Shown here: piece after piece, positions 10,989 to 23,900 of the stretch
Layout: every line of letters begins with the position of its first letter
Numbering within the stretch: position 1 is the stretch's first letter
Source of the DNA: Progne subis subis
Taxonomy: Eukaryota; Chordata; Aves; Passeriformes; Hirundinidae
DNA: 64,000 bases
Reading direction: 5' to 3'
NCBI GenBank assembly: GCA_022316685.1
Contig: JAKJHU010000082.1
Location: 62,001-126,000 of the forward strand
Made by a program: the position numbers and the translations under genes
The notes under the pieces: generated by a model
Databases searched by the model: none
Seen by the model: only the letters and a program-made list of their open reading frames with translations
Told to the model about the DNA's origin: nothing

Positions 10989-11510
10989 ATGTGGTCTGCC
11001 TTTGTCTGGTTCAGGTGGCATGTGGGTGTGGCCGTAGTCCTCCCATTTGCAGGGCCTTTTCTAAACATGGGCCCTGTAACTAAGGTTGCTGTGGCTGTCA
11101 TCCAGTTTGCTATATGGGTTAACAAAGTGAGGAAATCGTGGATTTTTAATTTTCTCTGGAAGGCAGGCACATGGATTCAGGGCTATCATACACTGATTGT
11201 GTGTTTTTGGAGTTACTTTAACAACGGTACATACTGTGAGGAAATGACACCAGGGGAAACCTTTTCCCAACCCTTCACCCAGCTCTTTGGGCCTACCCCA
11301 CCAGTCTTTGAAGGGTTCAAATCTCTGAATGTTAATGACATCATACAGTGGCTGGTGTTGCTGGTATGCCTGTTCTGTGTAGCATTTAGAGATAAGGGGA
11401 GACTGGACTGGGTAACCACCCTGATACCTCCCCTAGAGAATAAGGATACTGCCCCACAGCCTGAGCCTGCCCACAGCCTGAGCCTGCCCCACAGCCTGCC
11501 TCAGGAATAA
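10989..11510 (+). pseudogene. gag: gag N-terminal part with hydrophobic segments (frame-broken)
   Basis: The first in-frame ATG after the PBS is at 10989, and the frame runs 173 codons to UAA at 11508-11510. Several hydrophobic stretches stand out: VGVAVVLPFAGPFL, VAVAVIQFAIWV, a YHTLIVCFWSYF segment and IIQWLVLLVCLFCVAF. These suggest membrane insertion, unusual for Gag. The frame ends inside a proline-rich tandem repeat (about 11451-11503) in which the second unit lacks one C. The same PQPEPA-type repeat is readable in the frame of the next gag segment, so the two were one gene (inference). Alternatively it is a separate pre-gag membrane protein, but the shared repeat argues against that. 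Confidence 0.65.
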
Positions 11511-11521
11511 ACCACCCAGAT

Positions 11522-12787
11522 TTGGTGAAGGAGATAGGTGAGATGCTGAGGGAGTACCTTGCCCCTGTAGTAGCCTCATTAGCCCCAGCTGCTGAGAAAC
11601 CCTCCCCCTGCCCCGACAAAGGAGAGTCTGATGGTGCAGCAGCGGAACCCACAGACGTTACAACCATCCAGGTTCCAGCTGAACCACAGGAGCAGCCACA
11701 GCCAGCAGCAGTGGCCCCTGTGGAAACAAAGAAGTACAAGGTGAAATCAGAGCACCCAGGCAACAAGGATAAGAAAGGAGGGCCCTCACAACCCGCGGGG
11801 GACTCAGAGGTTGAGATCATCACCGAGTCCCTGACATATGAAAGTCTCCGTAATCTGCAAAAAGATCTTGCACGACGGGGACGTGAGGCTTATACAGCCT
11901 GGTTAGTTCGGGTCTGGGACCTTATAGGTACAGGCGTGCAGCTAGATAGTAGTGAGGCAAGGAATTTGGGACCCTTGACCCAGGACTCGGGTGTGAATCA
12001 GGTATTCGTAAGGGAGCCAGGGCCCCTTTCCCTTTGGGAGCGGCTTTTAATGAGTGTAAGGGAGAGGTTTGTCCACAGAGACAGAATGCAGGAGCACCAT
12101 CATAGAATGCGCTGGAAGACCCTTGAGGAAGGGATCCAACAGCTGAGAGAAGTGGCAGTATTGGAGGTACTCTTTGGGAGGGGTGGACAGCATGATAATG
12201 ACCCCGACAAAGTCAGGTGCACAGGGCAAATGCTGTGGAACCTGGCAACTCTAGGACCATCTCAATACGCCACATTCATTGCAACAATTAATGCCGATAA
12301 CAACCGAGAGACAGTGGGTTCTGTGGCCAACAAGCTTAGAAATTATGAGAGCATGATCAGTGGCCCAATGCAGGCTCAGGTCTCTGCCATGGTTAAGGAA
12401 CTCAGAGAGGAGATGAGGGAGGTGAGGGAGGAGATGAGGAGGAACAGTTCCTGTGTGGCACCGGTGCGAGTTACAGGCCCCAGAGTCAGAGCTCAACAGC
12501 CCCCAGCTAGAGAGAGAGGGTACACCCCACGAGCTGACCTGTGGTTCTTTCTGAGTGACCATGGGGAAGACATGGGAAGGTGGCATGGGAAACCCACTTC
12601 TGCCCTGGCAGCACGGGTGCATGAGCTCAAAGAGAGAAACACTAACCGAGGGGGTTCCACTAAGATGAAGGTAGCCTCAACCTCACATGACCAAGCTGCC
12701 AGGTATTATAGAAGTGAGGATATGTCAGATCCCTGTGAAGGAACCTCTACCATGTATGCCCAGGAAGGGAATAATGACCGGTGCTAG
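11522..12787 (+). pseudogene. gag: gag main part (ERVL-type)
   Basis: A 421-codon frame, open also upstream through the proline-rich repeat; the start at 11522 is a TTG and the first ATG is at 11543, so initiation here is unlikely. The N-terminal third is acidic, Pro/Ala-rich linker; then comes an alpha-helical capsid-like part (LRNLQKDLARRGREAYTAWL onwards). A charged coiled-coil-like stretch (VKELREEMREVREEMRR) lies near residue 295. The C-terminal part has TPRADLWFFLSDHGEDMGRW. I see no CCHC zinc knuckle in this frame. It ends at UAG 12785-12787, in the same frame as pro-pol. It is intact except for its separation from the N-terminal part. Confidence 0.75.
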
Positions 12788-15700
12788 TGGGGCCCTGCCT
12801 CTAGCCAGGGAGAGGCACGGGAAAACCGGATCTATTGGACGGTGTGGATTAGATGGCCTGGCACATCAGAGCCACAGAAATACGAAGCTTTAGTTGATAC
12901 TGGTTCGCAGTGTACACTGATACCATCGGAATATGTGGGGACAGAACCTATTTCCATTGCCGGGGTGACGGGGGGATCACAGGAATTGACTCTGTTGGAA
13001 GCCGAGGTGAGCCTGACCGGGAAGGAGTGGCAGAAACATCCAATTGTGACTGGCTCAGGGGCCGTGTGTATTTTGGGCATAGACTTCCTCCGGAATGGCT
13101 ATTACAAAGACTCTAAAGGACTCAGGTGGGCTTTTGGAATAGCAGCTGTGGAGGCAGAGGGCATTAAGAAATTGAATGGCTTGCCTGGACTGTCGGAGAA
13201 CCCATCTGCAGTAGGACTCCTAAAGGTAGAAGAGCAACGAGTTCCAGTTGCCACCTCGACGGTGCACCGCCGACAGTACCGGACAAATCGAGATGCTGTG
13301 ATCCCCATCCACAAGATGATCCATGAGCTGGAGAGCCAAGGGGTGGTCAGCAAAACCCACTCACCCTTCAACAGCCCCATCTGGCCTGTGCGCAAGTCTG
13401 ACGGAGAATGGAGATTGACTGTGGACTACCGTGCCTTGAACGAAGTGACTCCACCACTGAGTGCTGCTGTGCCGGACATGCTGGAACTCCAGTACGAGCT
13501 GGAGTCCAAGGCAGCAAAATGGTACGCCACCATTGACATTGCTAACGCATTTTTCTCCATTCCTCTGGCTGCAGAATGCAGGCCTCAGTTTGCTTTCACC
13601 TGGAGGGGCGTGCAGTACACCTGGAACCGACTGCCCCAGGGGTGGAAACACAGCCCCACCATCTGCCATGGACTGATCCAGGCTGCACTGGAAAAGGGTG
13701 AGGCTCCGGAGCACCTACAGTACATCGATGACATCATTGTGTGGGGGAACACGGCAATGGAAGTGTTTGAGAAAGGAGAGAAGATCATCCAAATTCTCCT
13801 GAAATCTGGTTTTGCCATCAAGCAGAGCAAGGTCAAGGGACCTGCCCGAGAGATCCAGTTCCTGGGAGTAAAGTGGCAAGATGGACGGCGGCAGATTCCC
13901 ACTGAGGTCATCAATAAGATCACCGCAATGTCTCCACCGACCAGCAAGAAGGAAACACAAGCTTTCCTAGGCGCCATAGGTTTCTGGAGGATGCACATTC
14001 CTGAGTACAGCCAGATTGTGAGCCCTCTCTACCTGGTCACCCGCAAGAAGAACGATTTCCACTGGGGCCCTGAACAGCAACAAGCCTTTGCCCAGATCAA
14101 GCAGGAGATCGCTCATGCAGTAGCCCTTGGTCCAGTCAGGATGGGACCAGATGTGAAGAACGTGCTCTACTCAGCAGCCGGGAACAATGGCCTGTCCTGG
14201 AGCCTTTGGCAGAAGGTGCCTGGGGAGACTCGGGGCCGACCACTGGGATTCTGGAGCCGAAGCTACAGAGGGTCTGAAGCCAACTACACTCCAACAGCGA
14301 AGGAAATCTTGGCCATGTGAGAAGGAGTTCAAGCTGCCTCAGAGGTGATTGGCACAGAAGCACAACTCCTGCTGGCACCTCGACTACCAGTGCTGGGGTG
14401 GATGTTTAAAGGAAAGGTTCCCTCCACCCATCATGCCACCGACGCCACGTGGAGCAAATGGATTGCCCCCATCACTCAGCGTGCCCGCATTGGAAACCCA
14501 AATCGCCCTGGGATTTTGGAGATAATTACAAACTGGCCAGAAGGTGAGAACTTTGGTCTCACAGATGAAGAGGAGCAGGAACAAGTGACACGTGCAGAAG
14601 AGGGTCCACCATACAACCAACTACCAGCAGAAGAAACACGCTATGCTCTTTTCACTGATGGATCCTGCCGCATCGTAGGGATGAAACGAAAGTGGAAAGC
14701 AGCTGTATGGAGCCCCACACGACAGGTTGCAGAAGCCACTGAAGGAGAAGGTGGGTCAAGCCAACTTGCTGAACTCAAAGCTGTTCAACTGGCCCTGGAC
14801 ATTGCTGAAAGAGAGAAGTGGCCAAAGCTCTACCTCTACACTGATTCGTGGATGGTAGCCAATGCTCTATGGGGTTGGCTGGACAGGTGGAAAAAGGCCA
14901 ATTGGCAGCGTAGAGGAAAGCCAATCTGGGCTGCAGATGAGTGGAAGGACATTGCCACTAGGGTAGAGAAGCTACCTGTCAAAGTCCGTCATGTAGATGC
15001 CCATGTCCCCAAGAGTCGGGCTAATGAGGAGCACCGAAACAACGAGCAGGTAGATCAAGCTGCAAAGATAGAGGTGTCAAAGATAGACTTAGATTGGGAA
15101 CACAAGGGAGAGTTGTTCCTAGCTCGATGGGCCCATGATGCCTCAGGCCATCAGGGCAGAGATGCCACCTATAAGTGGGCACGAGACCGAGGGGTGGATC
15201 TAACCATGGACAGTATTTCTCAGGTTATCCATGACTGTGAGACGTGTGCTACCATCAAACAGGCCAAGCGGGTGAAGCCCCTATGGTATGGCGGACGATG
15301 GTCCAAATATAAGTACGGGGAAGCCTGGCAGATTGACTACATCACCCTTCCCCAAACCCGCCAAGGCAAGCACTATGTGCTGACCATGGTGGAAGCCACC
15401 ACTGGATGGTTGGAGACCTACCCTGTGCCTCACGCTACTGCCCGGAACACCATCCTGGGCCTTGAAAAGCAAATCCTGTGGAGACATGGTACCCCTGAGA
15501 GGATTGAGTCAGACAATGGGACTCATTTCAAGAACAGCCTTATAAACACCTGGGCTAGGGAACATGGCATTGAGTGGGTGTACCATATTCCTTATCATGC
15601 GCCAGCAGCCGGGAAAGTTGAACGGTGCAATGGCCTGCTTAAAACCACTTTGAAGGCACTGGGTGGGGGGACTTTCAAGAACTGGGAGATTAATTTAGCA

Positions 15701-15970
15701 AAGGCCACCTGGTTAGTGAACACTCGAGGTTCCACCAACCGAGCAGGCCCTGCCCAGTCTGAGCCCCTGAGAACAAGAGATGGAGATAAGGTTCCAGTGG
15801 TACACATGAGAGGAATGCTGGGAAAAACTGTCTGGATTAATTCTGCCTCCAGCAAAGACAATCCCGCTCGTGGGGTGGTTTTTGCTCAGGGACCTGGCTG
15901 CACATGGTGGGTGATGCAAAAGGATGGAGAGACCCGCTGCATACCTCAAGGGGACCTTGTTTTTCAGTGA
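12788..15970 (+). pseudogene. pol: ERVL pro-pol: protease, RT, RNase H, integrase (one in-frame UGA)
   Basis: A single frame from the gag UAG to UGA at 15968-15970, interrupted only by UGA at 14318-14320, between the RT/connection and RNase H regions. Protease active site DTGS is at 12896-12907. RT shows WRLTVDYRALNE, YATIDIANAFFSIPL, LPQGWKHSPTIC and YIDD at 13721-13732. RNase H has FTDGSC, QLAELKAVQLAL, LYTDSWMVANAL and NEQVDQAAK. Integrase has an HHCC domain (HDASGHQ, CETC), D in WQIDYI, D in ESDNGTHF, E in GKVERCNG, and a C-terminal tail rich in W and G. All catalytic residues I can place are present. A single point change likely created the UGA; no dUTPase is seen. Confidence 0.93.
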
Positions 15971-16045
15971 ATACTGTGACTGTGTCTGTATTTATATTCA
16001 CGTGTATATATATGTATATTATTTAAAGGTTTAAATTCAATATAA

Positions 16046-16078
16046 TATGTTAGGGTGGGAAAAATTCGGGGTGGATAA
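16046..16078 (+). promoter_or_regulatory. Purine-rich tract before the ERVL 3' LTR
   Basis: A G/A-rich stretch with two short interruptions (AGGGTGGGAAAAATTCGGGG) ends at the TG of the 3' LTR and is the likely plus-strand primer. Confidence 0.6.
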
Positions 16079-16711
16079 TGTTGAGGGTCAAGTTCTCCTG
16101 TAGAATTTTTCCCCCCCCGCCCCGTTTAAGTAGGGGCAGTTTAAGCGGTGCTTAACCTGACAAAAGAAGTTGATCACTTGGTTTTGGGGAAGGGAGGAGG
16201 CTCCGGAGAGAGCTGGGGGGTGGCCTCACTTCTCTCAGCTTTCCCGGGGAGGACGGTCGGACTACGGGTGGCTGCCTGGAGTCCACAGCTAACGGAGGAG
16301 TTTGGTCCTGGGAATTCTATCATCTGTTAGAGCGCCCAGGAATTCGGAGTTTCTTCGTTACCCTGCTGGATTTTGGGTCAGCCCGGGGTCCAGCCGCTGC
16401 GGGTTCTTCGGCACTGCCCACTCCATCTGCCAGGACACCCCCCTGCCTGCCAAGGACAATCCACCGCTTCCAGCTTGCAGCCATCAGCGACGGACTTTGC
16501 CACCGTTTGCCCTCAGGGTTCTTGGTTCTGTTTTACTGTTATTATAAGTGCTGTTGTTGTTTGTCTGTCCTGTTATATTTACTAGTAAAGGACTGTTATT
16601 CCTTTTCCCTATAGCTCTGACCGAAAGTTTTTTTTTTTTAATCTTCTAAATTATAATAACCCGGAGGCTTGCCTCTCCTTAGCAGACAACTGTCTTTTTC
16701 AAACCAAGACA
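16079..16711 (+). repeat. 3' LTR of the ERVL provirus
   Basis: 633 bp, TGTTGAGG to CCAAGACA, followed by the GTATT duplication at 16712-16716. It is nearly identical to the 5' LTR, which indicates a recent insertion. Confidence 0.95.
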
Positions 16712-16716
16712 GTATT

Positions 16717-17273
16717 TAACTTAGGTTTTGTTTAATAAAGCTGTGATATTATACCATTTAATACATATTCATATTTAGATACTACCAAATTATGTCTTCT
16801 CAATTGTTTCACATTTACTGAGTGGGAATGTTATGGATATAAACCCTTTCAACATCAAAAATTCTACAAAACCTATTGATATATTCATACCTCACCATGT
16901 GCTCATATACTGTTGGAAATACTTCAGTGAGACCCCTCTATTAGCTCCTTCTTTTAGGAAAAGATAATCACAACTGGACATTCATAGTGATAGGATTAAA
17001 AAAAAAAAAAAAAAAAATCTTGGATACTTCCATTGCTGGAAGATGGAAGGCACATCTTAAGGTGTTAACGCCTCTTAGACTAAGGTCAGGTTTGTATTTT
17101 ACTAAATGATAAGAGACAGGGACAAGTGATTGTAATGTAATTGCACATCAGCAGGGCTTATATAGATTAGATAAGGTGCTTCTCTTTGTGATATGTTTGA
17201 TGTTGATGGCCATTGCATTGGCTTATCTGGTGGAGTAAGGATCAGAAAGCTCAAACATAAGCTTTTATATTGG
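16717..17273. other. AT-rich gap with a poly-A run
   Basis: No gene is seen. A run of about 19 A residues lies at about 16999-17017. Confidence 0.5.
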
Positions 17274-17988
17274 TGTTGGGGGGTTAAGTTTTCCTGTGGA
17301 ATTTTTCCCCCCATAAGTTGCTAGGAGACTAAACACTGATGCTTAAAAGGATGCTTGCCCCGTACAAAAGAGGTGGATCACTTAGTTTAGTGGGGGGAGG
17401 GAAAGGCTCCCGGGAGCTGAGGGTGGTTGTTTTTGGCCTGCTCTCAGTTTTCCAGGGAGGACGGTCGAGCAAGGGCTAGCTGCGTGAAGTTCATGGTTGG
17501 CGGAGGAGTCCAGTCCATTTCGTCTGCTGGAGCACCCGGGAGTTTGGAGCTCTTCGCCCGTCCTGCTGGACTTGGTCAGCCCGGGCCCAGCCGCCGCGGC
17601 TTCTTCAGCACTGCTCACTTTGCCTGCCAGGACACCCCCTGCCTGCTGGGACAGGCCACCGTTTCCAGCCATCAGCCCTGGAGTTTCCACCATTTCGGCT
17701 TGGTGCTCTTGGGGCCCCCAAGAGATCAGACTGCCCCAGGCTTGTGAGACAAAGCCCCTCGGGGTTCTTGGTTCTGTTTATTATTATTACAATTGCTGTT
17801 GTTTGTTTGTCCTCTTATATTTACTAGTAAAGGACTGATATTCCTTTCCTCATAGCTCTGACTGCAAAGTTTTGGGGTTTTTTTAATCTTCCAAATCATA
17901 ATAACAGGGAGGGAAGGGATTGGAATTCCCCATTACCAGAGAGGCCCCGCCTCTCCTTAGCAGATACCTGTATTTTCAAACCAAGACA
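17274..17988 (+). mobile_element. Solo ERVL-type LTR
   Basis: A 715-bp LTR, TGTTGGGG to CCAAGACA, of the same family as the provirus LTRs but clearly diverged. It is flanked by ATTGG (17269-17273) and ACTGG (17989-17993), a 5-bp duplication with one mismatch. It probably arose by LTR-LTR recombination. Confidence 0.85.
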
Positions 17989-20900
17989 ACTGGTCATGAT
18001 GTGATAGAGTTCTGTAAAATATCAAGGTCGGAAGTAATTAAACAGAGGATGAGTATTCAACATTTCTAATTATTCTAAAGCTAAGGATCACTTGGTTAAA
18101 TTATTAAGCAGGTATAAATCAAACAAAGTTTTGTGTGGTTTTTTTTTTGTTGGTTTTTTTTTTTTTTTTTGGTTTGGTTTTTTTTTTTTTTTTTTGATAT
18201 CAAGGTTTGGAGTTATCTGTGGAAGCTGAGCTACAAATCAGCTTCAAAGTTAGACATCTATTTTCACAGTTACCAAACAATACAATCTCTACCTCATATT
18301 TTGAAGCATTTTTATTTTGAAAGCAGAAAAGCCTAATTTACCTAAGAAATTTGTTTGCTCTGCTTTCTATACTTTTTCTGCAATCATGACGTTCTGACCA
18401 CCACACCTTAGCTTGTATTCTCCATTTAGTGTTTGGTATATATTTAAAATGAGAAATAGTTCTGCTAATTAGAAAACTACTTTTGTCTTAGTGGTCATTC
18501 TCTAAAGAGTGAGTTTAAAGACTGATGAATCTGTCAAGATGATAAAAATGTCAGTTAAACATTGGAAAGAGAAAAAAATTATTCTGAATTATTACATTAG
18601 GAAATGACAGGCTGGATGCCAAATGACAGCACTGAAACAGGTAATAAGTTACTTCATGATGTCAGAGAATGAAAAACTTGCTATTTATGTTACCCAATTC
18701 TCTATGTGATCTGCTGACACTATAGTATATATTTCCTTCAAACTGAAGGAAAAAGATTTTGGTATTTGAAAGTAACTTTATAATAAAAACTAATTTTAAA
18801 AAATCAGCATGCCTATTGGTTATCTGTATTTGAAGACTACCTTCAGTTGGCATTGTACCCAAGGGTAGAGAAGTCTTTTGCCAGATCAGCTCAGTTCTTT
18901 GCAATAGGCATTGCAAGATATCTTGCTTTGATCTTCACCAGCTCCTCAGACTCACGAGTGTCATCACAGCTATTTGTTGATGATGGCCTATGCTATCACC
19001 CAGATGCCTTTTGTTGGAAATGCAGTTTACGGCTTGTCAAGGGGAAAGGGAGCACCTGGTCACATCGAGGGATAGATCAGATGGCTGAAGATCACAAAAG
19101 GCTGCCCCATCATTATGTGCCAAAATTTGGCTCCACAGTCTCTGACTGTCAAATGCAATATATATTTTCCCTTGATTTGTGTGTTTTTAATGGTTTCATA
19201 TTGTGCTTTCACACTGTCTAATCATATCACATTCCAAACATAATGTAATGCAATTCTGTTTTTTCTGTCTCTGACTAAATTAACAATGGAGAAGAGGTAT
19301 GGAATTAACAATGGAGAAGAGGTATGGAAATGTTCTACAGAATAACTTATTCACCTTCATCTTCTTAGCTTTCTTTGCAGGATTACTTTTGGCTATCCTT
19401 GTAACTGAACAGCTTGCTCCCTTGAGCCATTTTCTTGGGGAATTTTCTGTCTTTGACCTTGCCATTTATCATTATTACTTACTCCACTTGCACTGTTTAT
19501 TTCTGCAATTTCTTTTTCTGTTCCAGTTGTTTTGTATTTCTTTGGTTTAGGGTATTTATTTTAATTTTCCATTTATACTTATTTAGATTTACACTGTGTA
19601 ATTAATTTTTTTTTTTTTTTTGCCTGATATGGCAATATTTTATGATGTGCTCACTTTTTTTTTTCCTTGGGGATTATTCACATTAATTCCCATAATTCCA
19701 GTCTCAAGTGACTAATGTTTTAATCAGTTATTCATCATGCTTTTATCTTTCACTGTCTGTATCATGCTGTTTTGATTAGTTTCTTTGTATATATTTGTTT
19801 TGTTTTCTATTTACCTTCTTCCGTCTACACCTCCCTTGCATGCTTAGTCGTCTCTTTAAAATGCACAAAGTAAAATTACTGATCTGTAGTTTTTTTAAAA
19901 AATGTATCCTAGATGTTAACCAATTACAAACTCCAAAGCTGGCAGCTGTTAACAGGACCAAAATGCCTTCTGCTCTTTGTCTGCACTTAGAGGTGTCAAA
20001 CTGCGGTTTGAGTGGCTCAGTCCTTCTGACACCTTGGTTTACAGTGGCAGTTGTCTTGGGAGCAGACAAAGGCTGAACACCAAGGACAGCACAGCAGCTG
20101 TGCCATTTCAGCTCAGGTTTTGACTTGCAGTTTACTCCAGGGTGAATTCAGACCTGAGTCTTCACTCCCCAGCACAGATATGACAGAATCCCGCAGTTGT
20201 TTGGTTAGGATGGAGTGTTTCCTCCTCATTTTCATGTGTCCTTGTAGAGCATAACAAGCTTGGACAAACAGCAGGCAGGACTCTCTGCTCTAAGTAATGC
20301 TTGTATAATCAAATAAACTTAAGGGAAACACTTTAGTATTAACATATGCAGATGCCATTTAAATCATTAATTTCTGTTCAAAGTTACCCAAGAAACAGAT
20401 CTGCAGAATAGAAGAAAATCTAGTATTAATTTGTCAGTTTTATTCCAGGTATGTTAAAAATAAAAGAATCATCCCATTTACCCATTTGTAAGTTCAATGA
20501 TAATCATAGTCTGAATCCAACAGATTTCTCAAGGGAAAAAAAGTTGATTGCAAACACTGCTTGGTGTCTGAGTTATTTCTTTAAGTAAACCTGACTGATT
20601 TTCTGAGTGCGGTAGCAAAAAGTTTGCTTTCCAATTTTCAAGAGAAAACACAGCAGAAAATGAAAGCAGAAGGAAAAAAATATTACAACAAAATGAAGAT
20701 ATGTTCATGTGATAGATGCTGGCCTGATTTTTCATTTGCTGCTATTTAGGTAAAGGAATACTCCCTTCTGTTCCTCCTTGAAGAAGGACTCAAAGTACTG
20801 ACATTTTTATGTGGAAAGGCAACCTTTTTCTTCACAAAACCCAAGATACTTAAAAAAAAAAAAATCCAGTTAGGAAAAGGAATAATTATAATTCCTTCCC

Positions 20901-23900
20901 AGGGATAAATAAACACTAATAAATGAGAATTAAGACAGAACCCTGATCTGACATCTGCTGAATTAGTCAAGCTCCAGTACCACAAATTGCAACTCTGAGG
21001 CAGTAACTTGCCTTGTTCAACACCACATTTGCTCAATATCACATGAATAGCAAATCAAGCACTCCCTTAGCATAGGAATAAATGTCTCCTTGACAATATC
21101 CAGGCTTGCACTCTGCAGAAAAAGAGCTCACAAATTTACCACCTTCAAAGCCAAAACTATTCTTGTCCCACTGAACACAGGGAACACCTTTGTTGCTCTT
21201 CTAATTGTGTGGAGTTTGCTGGAACTCATTAATAATAACAAAAAAGGAATTTATGTCCACAAAGTATAACAACTTTTGTTCCCTCTAAGGCAAAAGCATT
21301 GTACCTAATAAAATTAAAGCTATACAAGGAAAGAGGGAGGATTTCAATAAAACTAAGCTGGCTGCAATAAACAAGAGTAAATTTTGAGTAGTAAGCATGG
21401 CCAGTGCTAGAGAGTCAGAGATGTCACAGAGTAGGGAGGAAAAAATCCAGCCTAAAATGAAGAAGGAAGATTATCTTCTACTGACTGGGACTAACTATGC
21501 TAGAGACAAAACTATCAAAACATGTTCAGCTATTTGTATCCTGCTTAAAAGATCTGAATATCCAGTTTTATATCAGCTGGATTTAGTCCCACCCTTCCCT
21601 GCACTCAGCCATCCAGATAGTTTTTCACCCAGTGAAGAACATGCCTGACTAAGCCATAAGCTGCCATGTTCTCCAGGAGAAATGTGTGAGAAGCAGACTC
21701 AAATTCATGGTAATCATTGTCATTCATCATCACAGATCAGGAAAAGCAAGATATTTTCCTTGCCCACTGCACTCTGCAGCATCCACGAAGTCTGTGCTTT
21801 TAATTGCCCCCTACCTGAATTCCACTCATTCATTATTAGTTGATGGAATTTTTCAGATCAGCCCAGGAACAGAAAAAAAATGATCACCAACAACTTTGTG
21901 TAAAAACATAGACGGAGTTTTTACAACCAACAGGAAACAGTGAGCCTTTTTTTTTTTTTTTTTTTTTTTTTTAATCCCCTATTTGAAAGATATTATTTAT
22001 GTCAGCTTTCATAATTTGGTCCTTTGAGATTCCAGTCATCAGCCAAATTCTTTTTTAGAATTGTATGACAAGCTAAAAATTGGTTGAAAGAAAAGTCAGC
22101 TGAATGTAGACAAGTGTAAAAGAAAGGAAGAATGACCTATGCCGGAACTGAGATACATGATACACATCACTGAATGAAATTTATCTCCTTAGCTCACAGA
22201 GGTTTGGCTTCTGTGGAGGGGTGTTCCCTAATGGGATTATGTAGAAAAATTTAAAGATTACAAAGAAAAAACTTGTGAAGTTATATAGTTTGTATGAGAT
22301 TTCAAGAGCAGGAAGTATATGAAATGCTGAAGTATCATATTGAGCCACATTTTTGTTTCTAATAATAAAATAATCAGGTGCAGCCTTCTATGAGACTGAT
22401 TACTAATTAAAAAAAAGAGAACATCAAGCTATCCAAGCAATATCCAAAATACATTCAGTTTATATAGAAAGAGCTAGATTTGTGACTTGTTTAAGATTCA
22501 GTCTACTGCTTCAAACACAGCACCCCACATTTCACTGTCAGTATACTATTGCTGGCTGCTTCAGTGCCACAGAAACCACTGCTAACTCCTGTGGGGAACC
22601 TCTGGAAAACAGCAAGTGCATCTCAGGAGCTGAGCTCACTGCCTGACATCCTAATTAAATGGAACAGCTTCTAGAATTTACTGTTTAAAGGGGAAAAAAA
22701 GAAGAAAAAGTAGGTTTCAACATAAGCAATCTCATGACTTAGTTTACTCAAACAACCCTTTGCATACATATAGCCTTCTTAGACAAATAAATCTTGAAGA
22801 GGTAAAGTATTAAAAAATAAGACTTTTAACCTGTATCCTAAAACCAGTTATGTAGCAAATCTGTAGCACAGAAAAGTTAAGTCACTTGCTAAGGCCTGGA
22901 GATCAAACTGCAGGGTTTTTTTCCATAGCTCAGTTATCCATGAAAGGATAAGTTTACTGAAAGAAGTAAGAATATATAAGAAATAAGAAATTATTGACTA
23001 CCGTTTAACATTTTGTTCATTTATAATCCAATTGTTATTGGAGTAAGCTTTCTTCACATGCTTCAGCTATACACTGTTATTTCTACTCCCAAAGCTTTAT
23101 GACAGCTTAGTCTCTCTCACTGTATGGTACAGTTATTTTCAACCTAAAAAGCATGTCATCCTGTCATTTGGTTCCCTCTGTCAGTTCTTCCATCTTAGCA
23201 CATGAGTTACGCTTTGGAGCAGACTGCTCTCATAGTAAAATATTGTAGACAGAATTGAAATCAAATGATACCCAACTATCCACTGTTATAATCCTTATAA
23301 GCCAATTAATTTAAGAAGCCATGTCTTTTAGCATTGCTACTTCAGTGGTCACAAGGAAAACTGTGATGATGGATCTTCAAATCCAAGAATCCATAGTCAA
23401 ATGCAATTTTCCTCTACAACTGTAACTATCACTCAGTGCAGTATTTGTTCTTTTATTGCTATTCTAAAATACCTCCTTGTGTATCAGAACAGATCCCTGT
23501 GGAAACCAGACTATGCTACTGATCACTTTCATTCAACTTACAAAATTGAAAATTCTTTTTCCTACATGGAAATTTTTATTACTCAGACTGAGAAGAGAGG
23601 GGGGAAAAAGAAGTGTGATTTAAGTGACCCAGTATGTTCTCCCAGCAAGGAGTACCTGCTGCAAATGAACTGCTTGTAGGTATAATATACACTGGAGTTT
23701 GCAATACAAGCCTTTTGGCTAACTCATATTAATTAATTTGAAGAAAAAGAGTATTTATTCCATAAAATTTCTTAAATGGAAAGCATACTACATCTATTTG
23801 CATCAAGTACTGTATGGCTAGTAAAGTCCACAACGTCTGGATCAGGAACTGAGGACGACATGGAGCACATTAGATAATAATTACACACTATTTTCTGCAG

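Larger units (their letters stand above)
10259..16711 (+). mobile_element. Complete, young ERVL-class provirus without env
   Basis: A 6453-bp element. The two LTRs (10259-10896 and 16079-16711) are almost identical, and the target duplication GTATT lies at 10254-10258 and 16712-16716. PBS, gag, in-frame pro-pol and a purine-rich tract are in canonical order. Class III (ERVL) assignment comes from the RT (LPQGWKHSPTICHGL, YIDD) and integrase type, the 5-bp duplication and the lack of env. Defects are few: one missing base in gag and one in-frame UGA in pol, besides the gag UAG that may be natural. Such elements spread by intracellular retrotransposition. Confidence 0.95.

Noticed and set aside
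12832..15949. Several 70-137-codon minus-strand frames opposite ERVL pol
   Set aside because: Shadows of a long GC-balanced coding frame; no antisense gene features.
18847..19221. 124-codon plus-strand frame
   Set aside because: No domain, no start context, AT-rich codon use like its surroundings; length is within chance for 6 kb of non-coding DNA.
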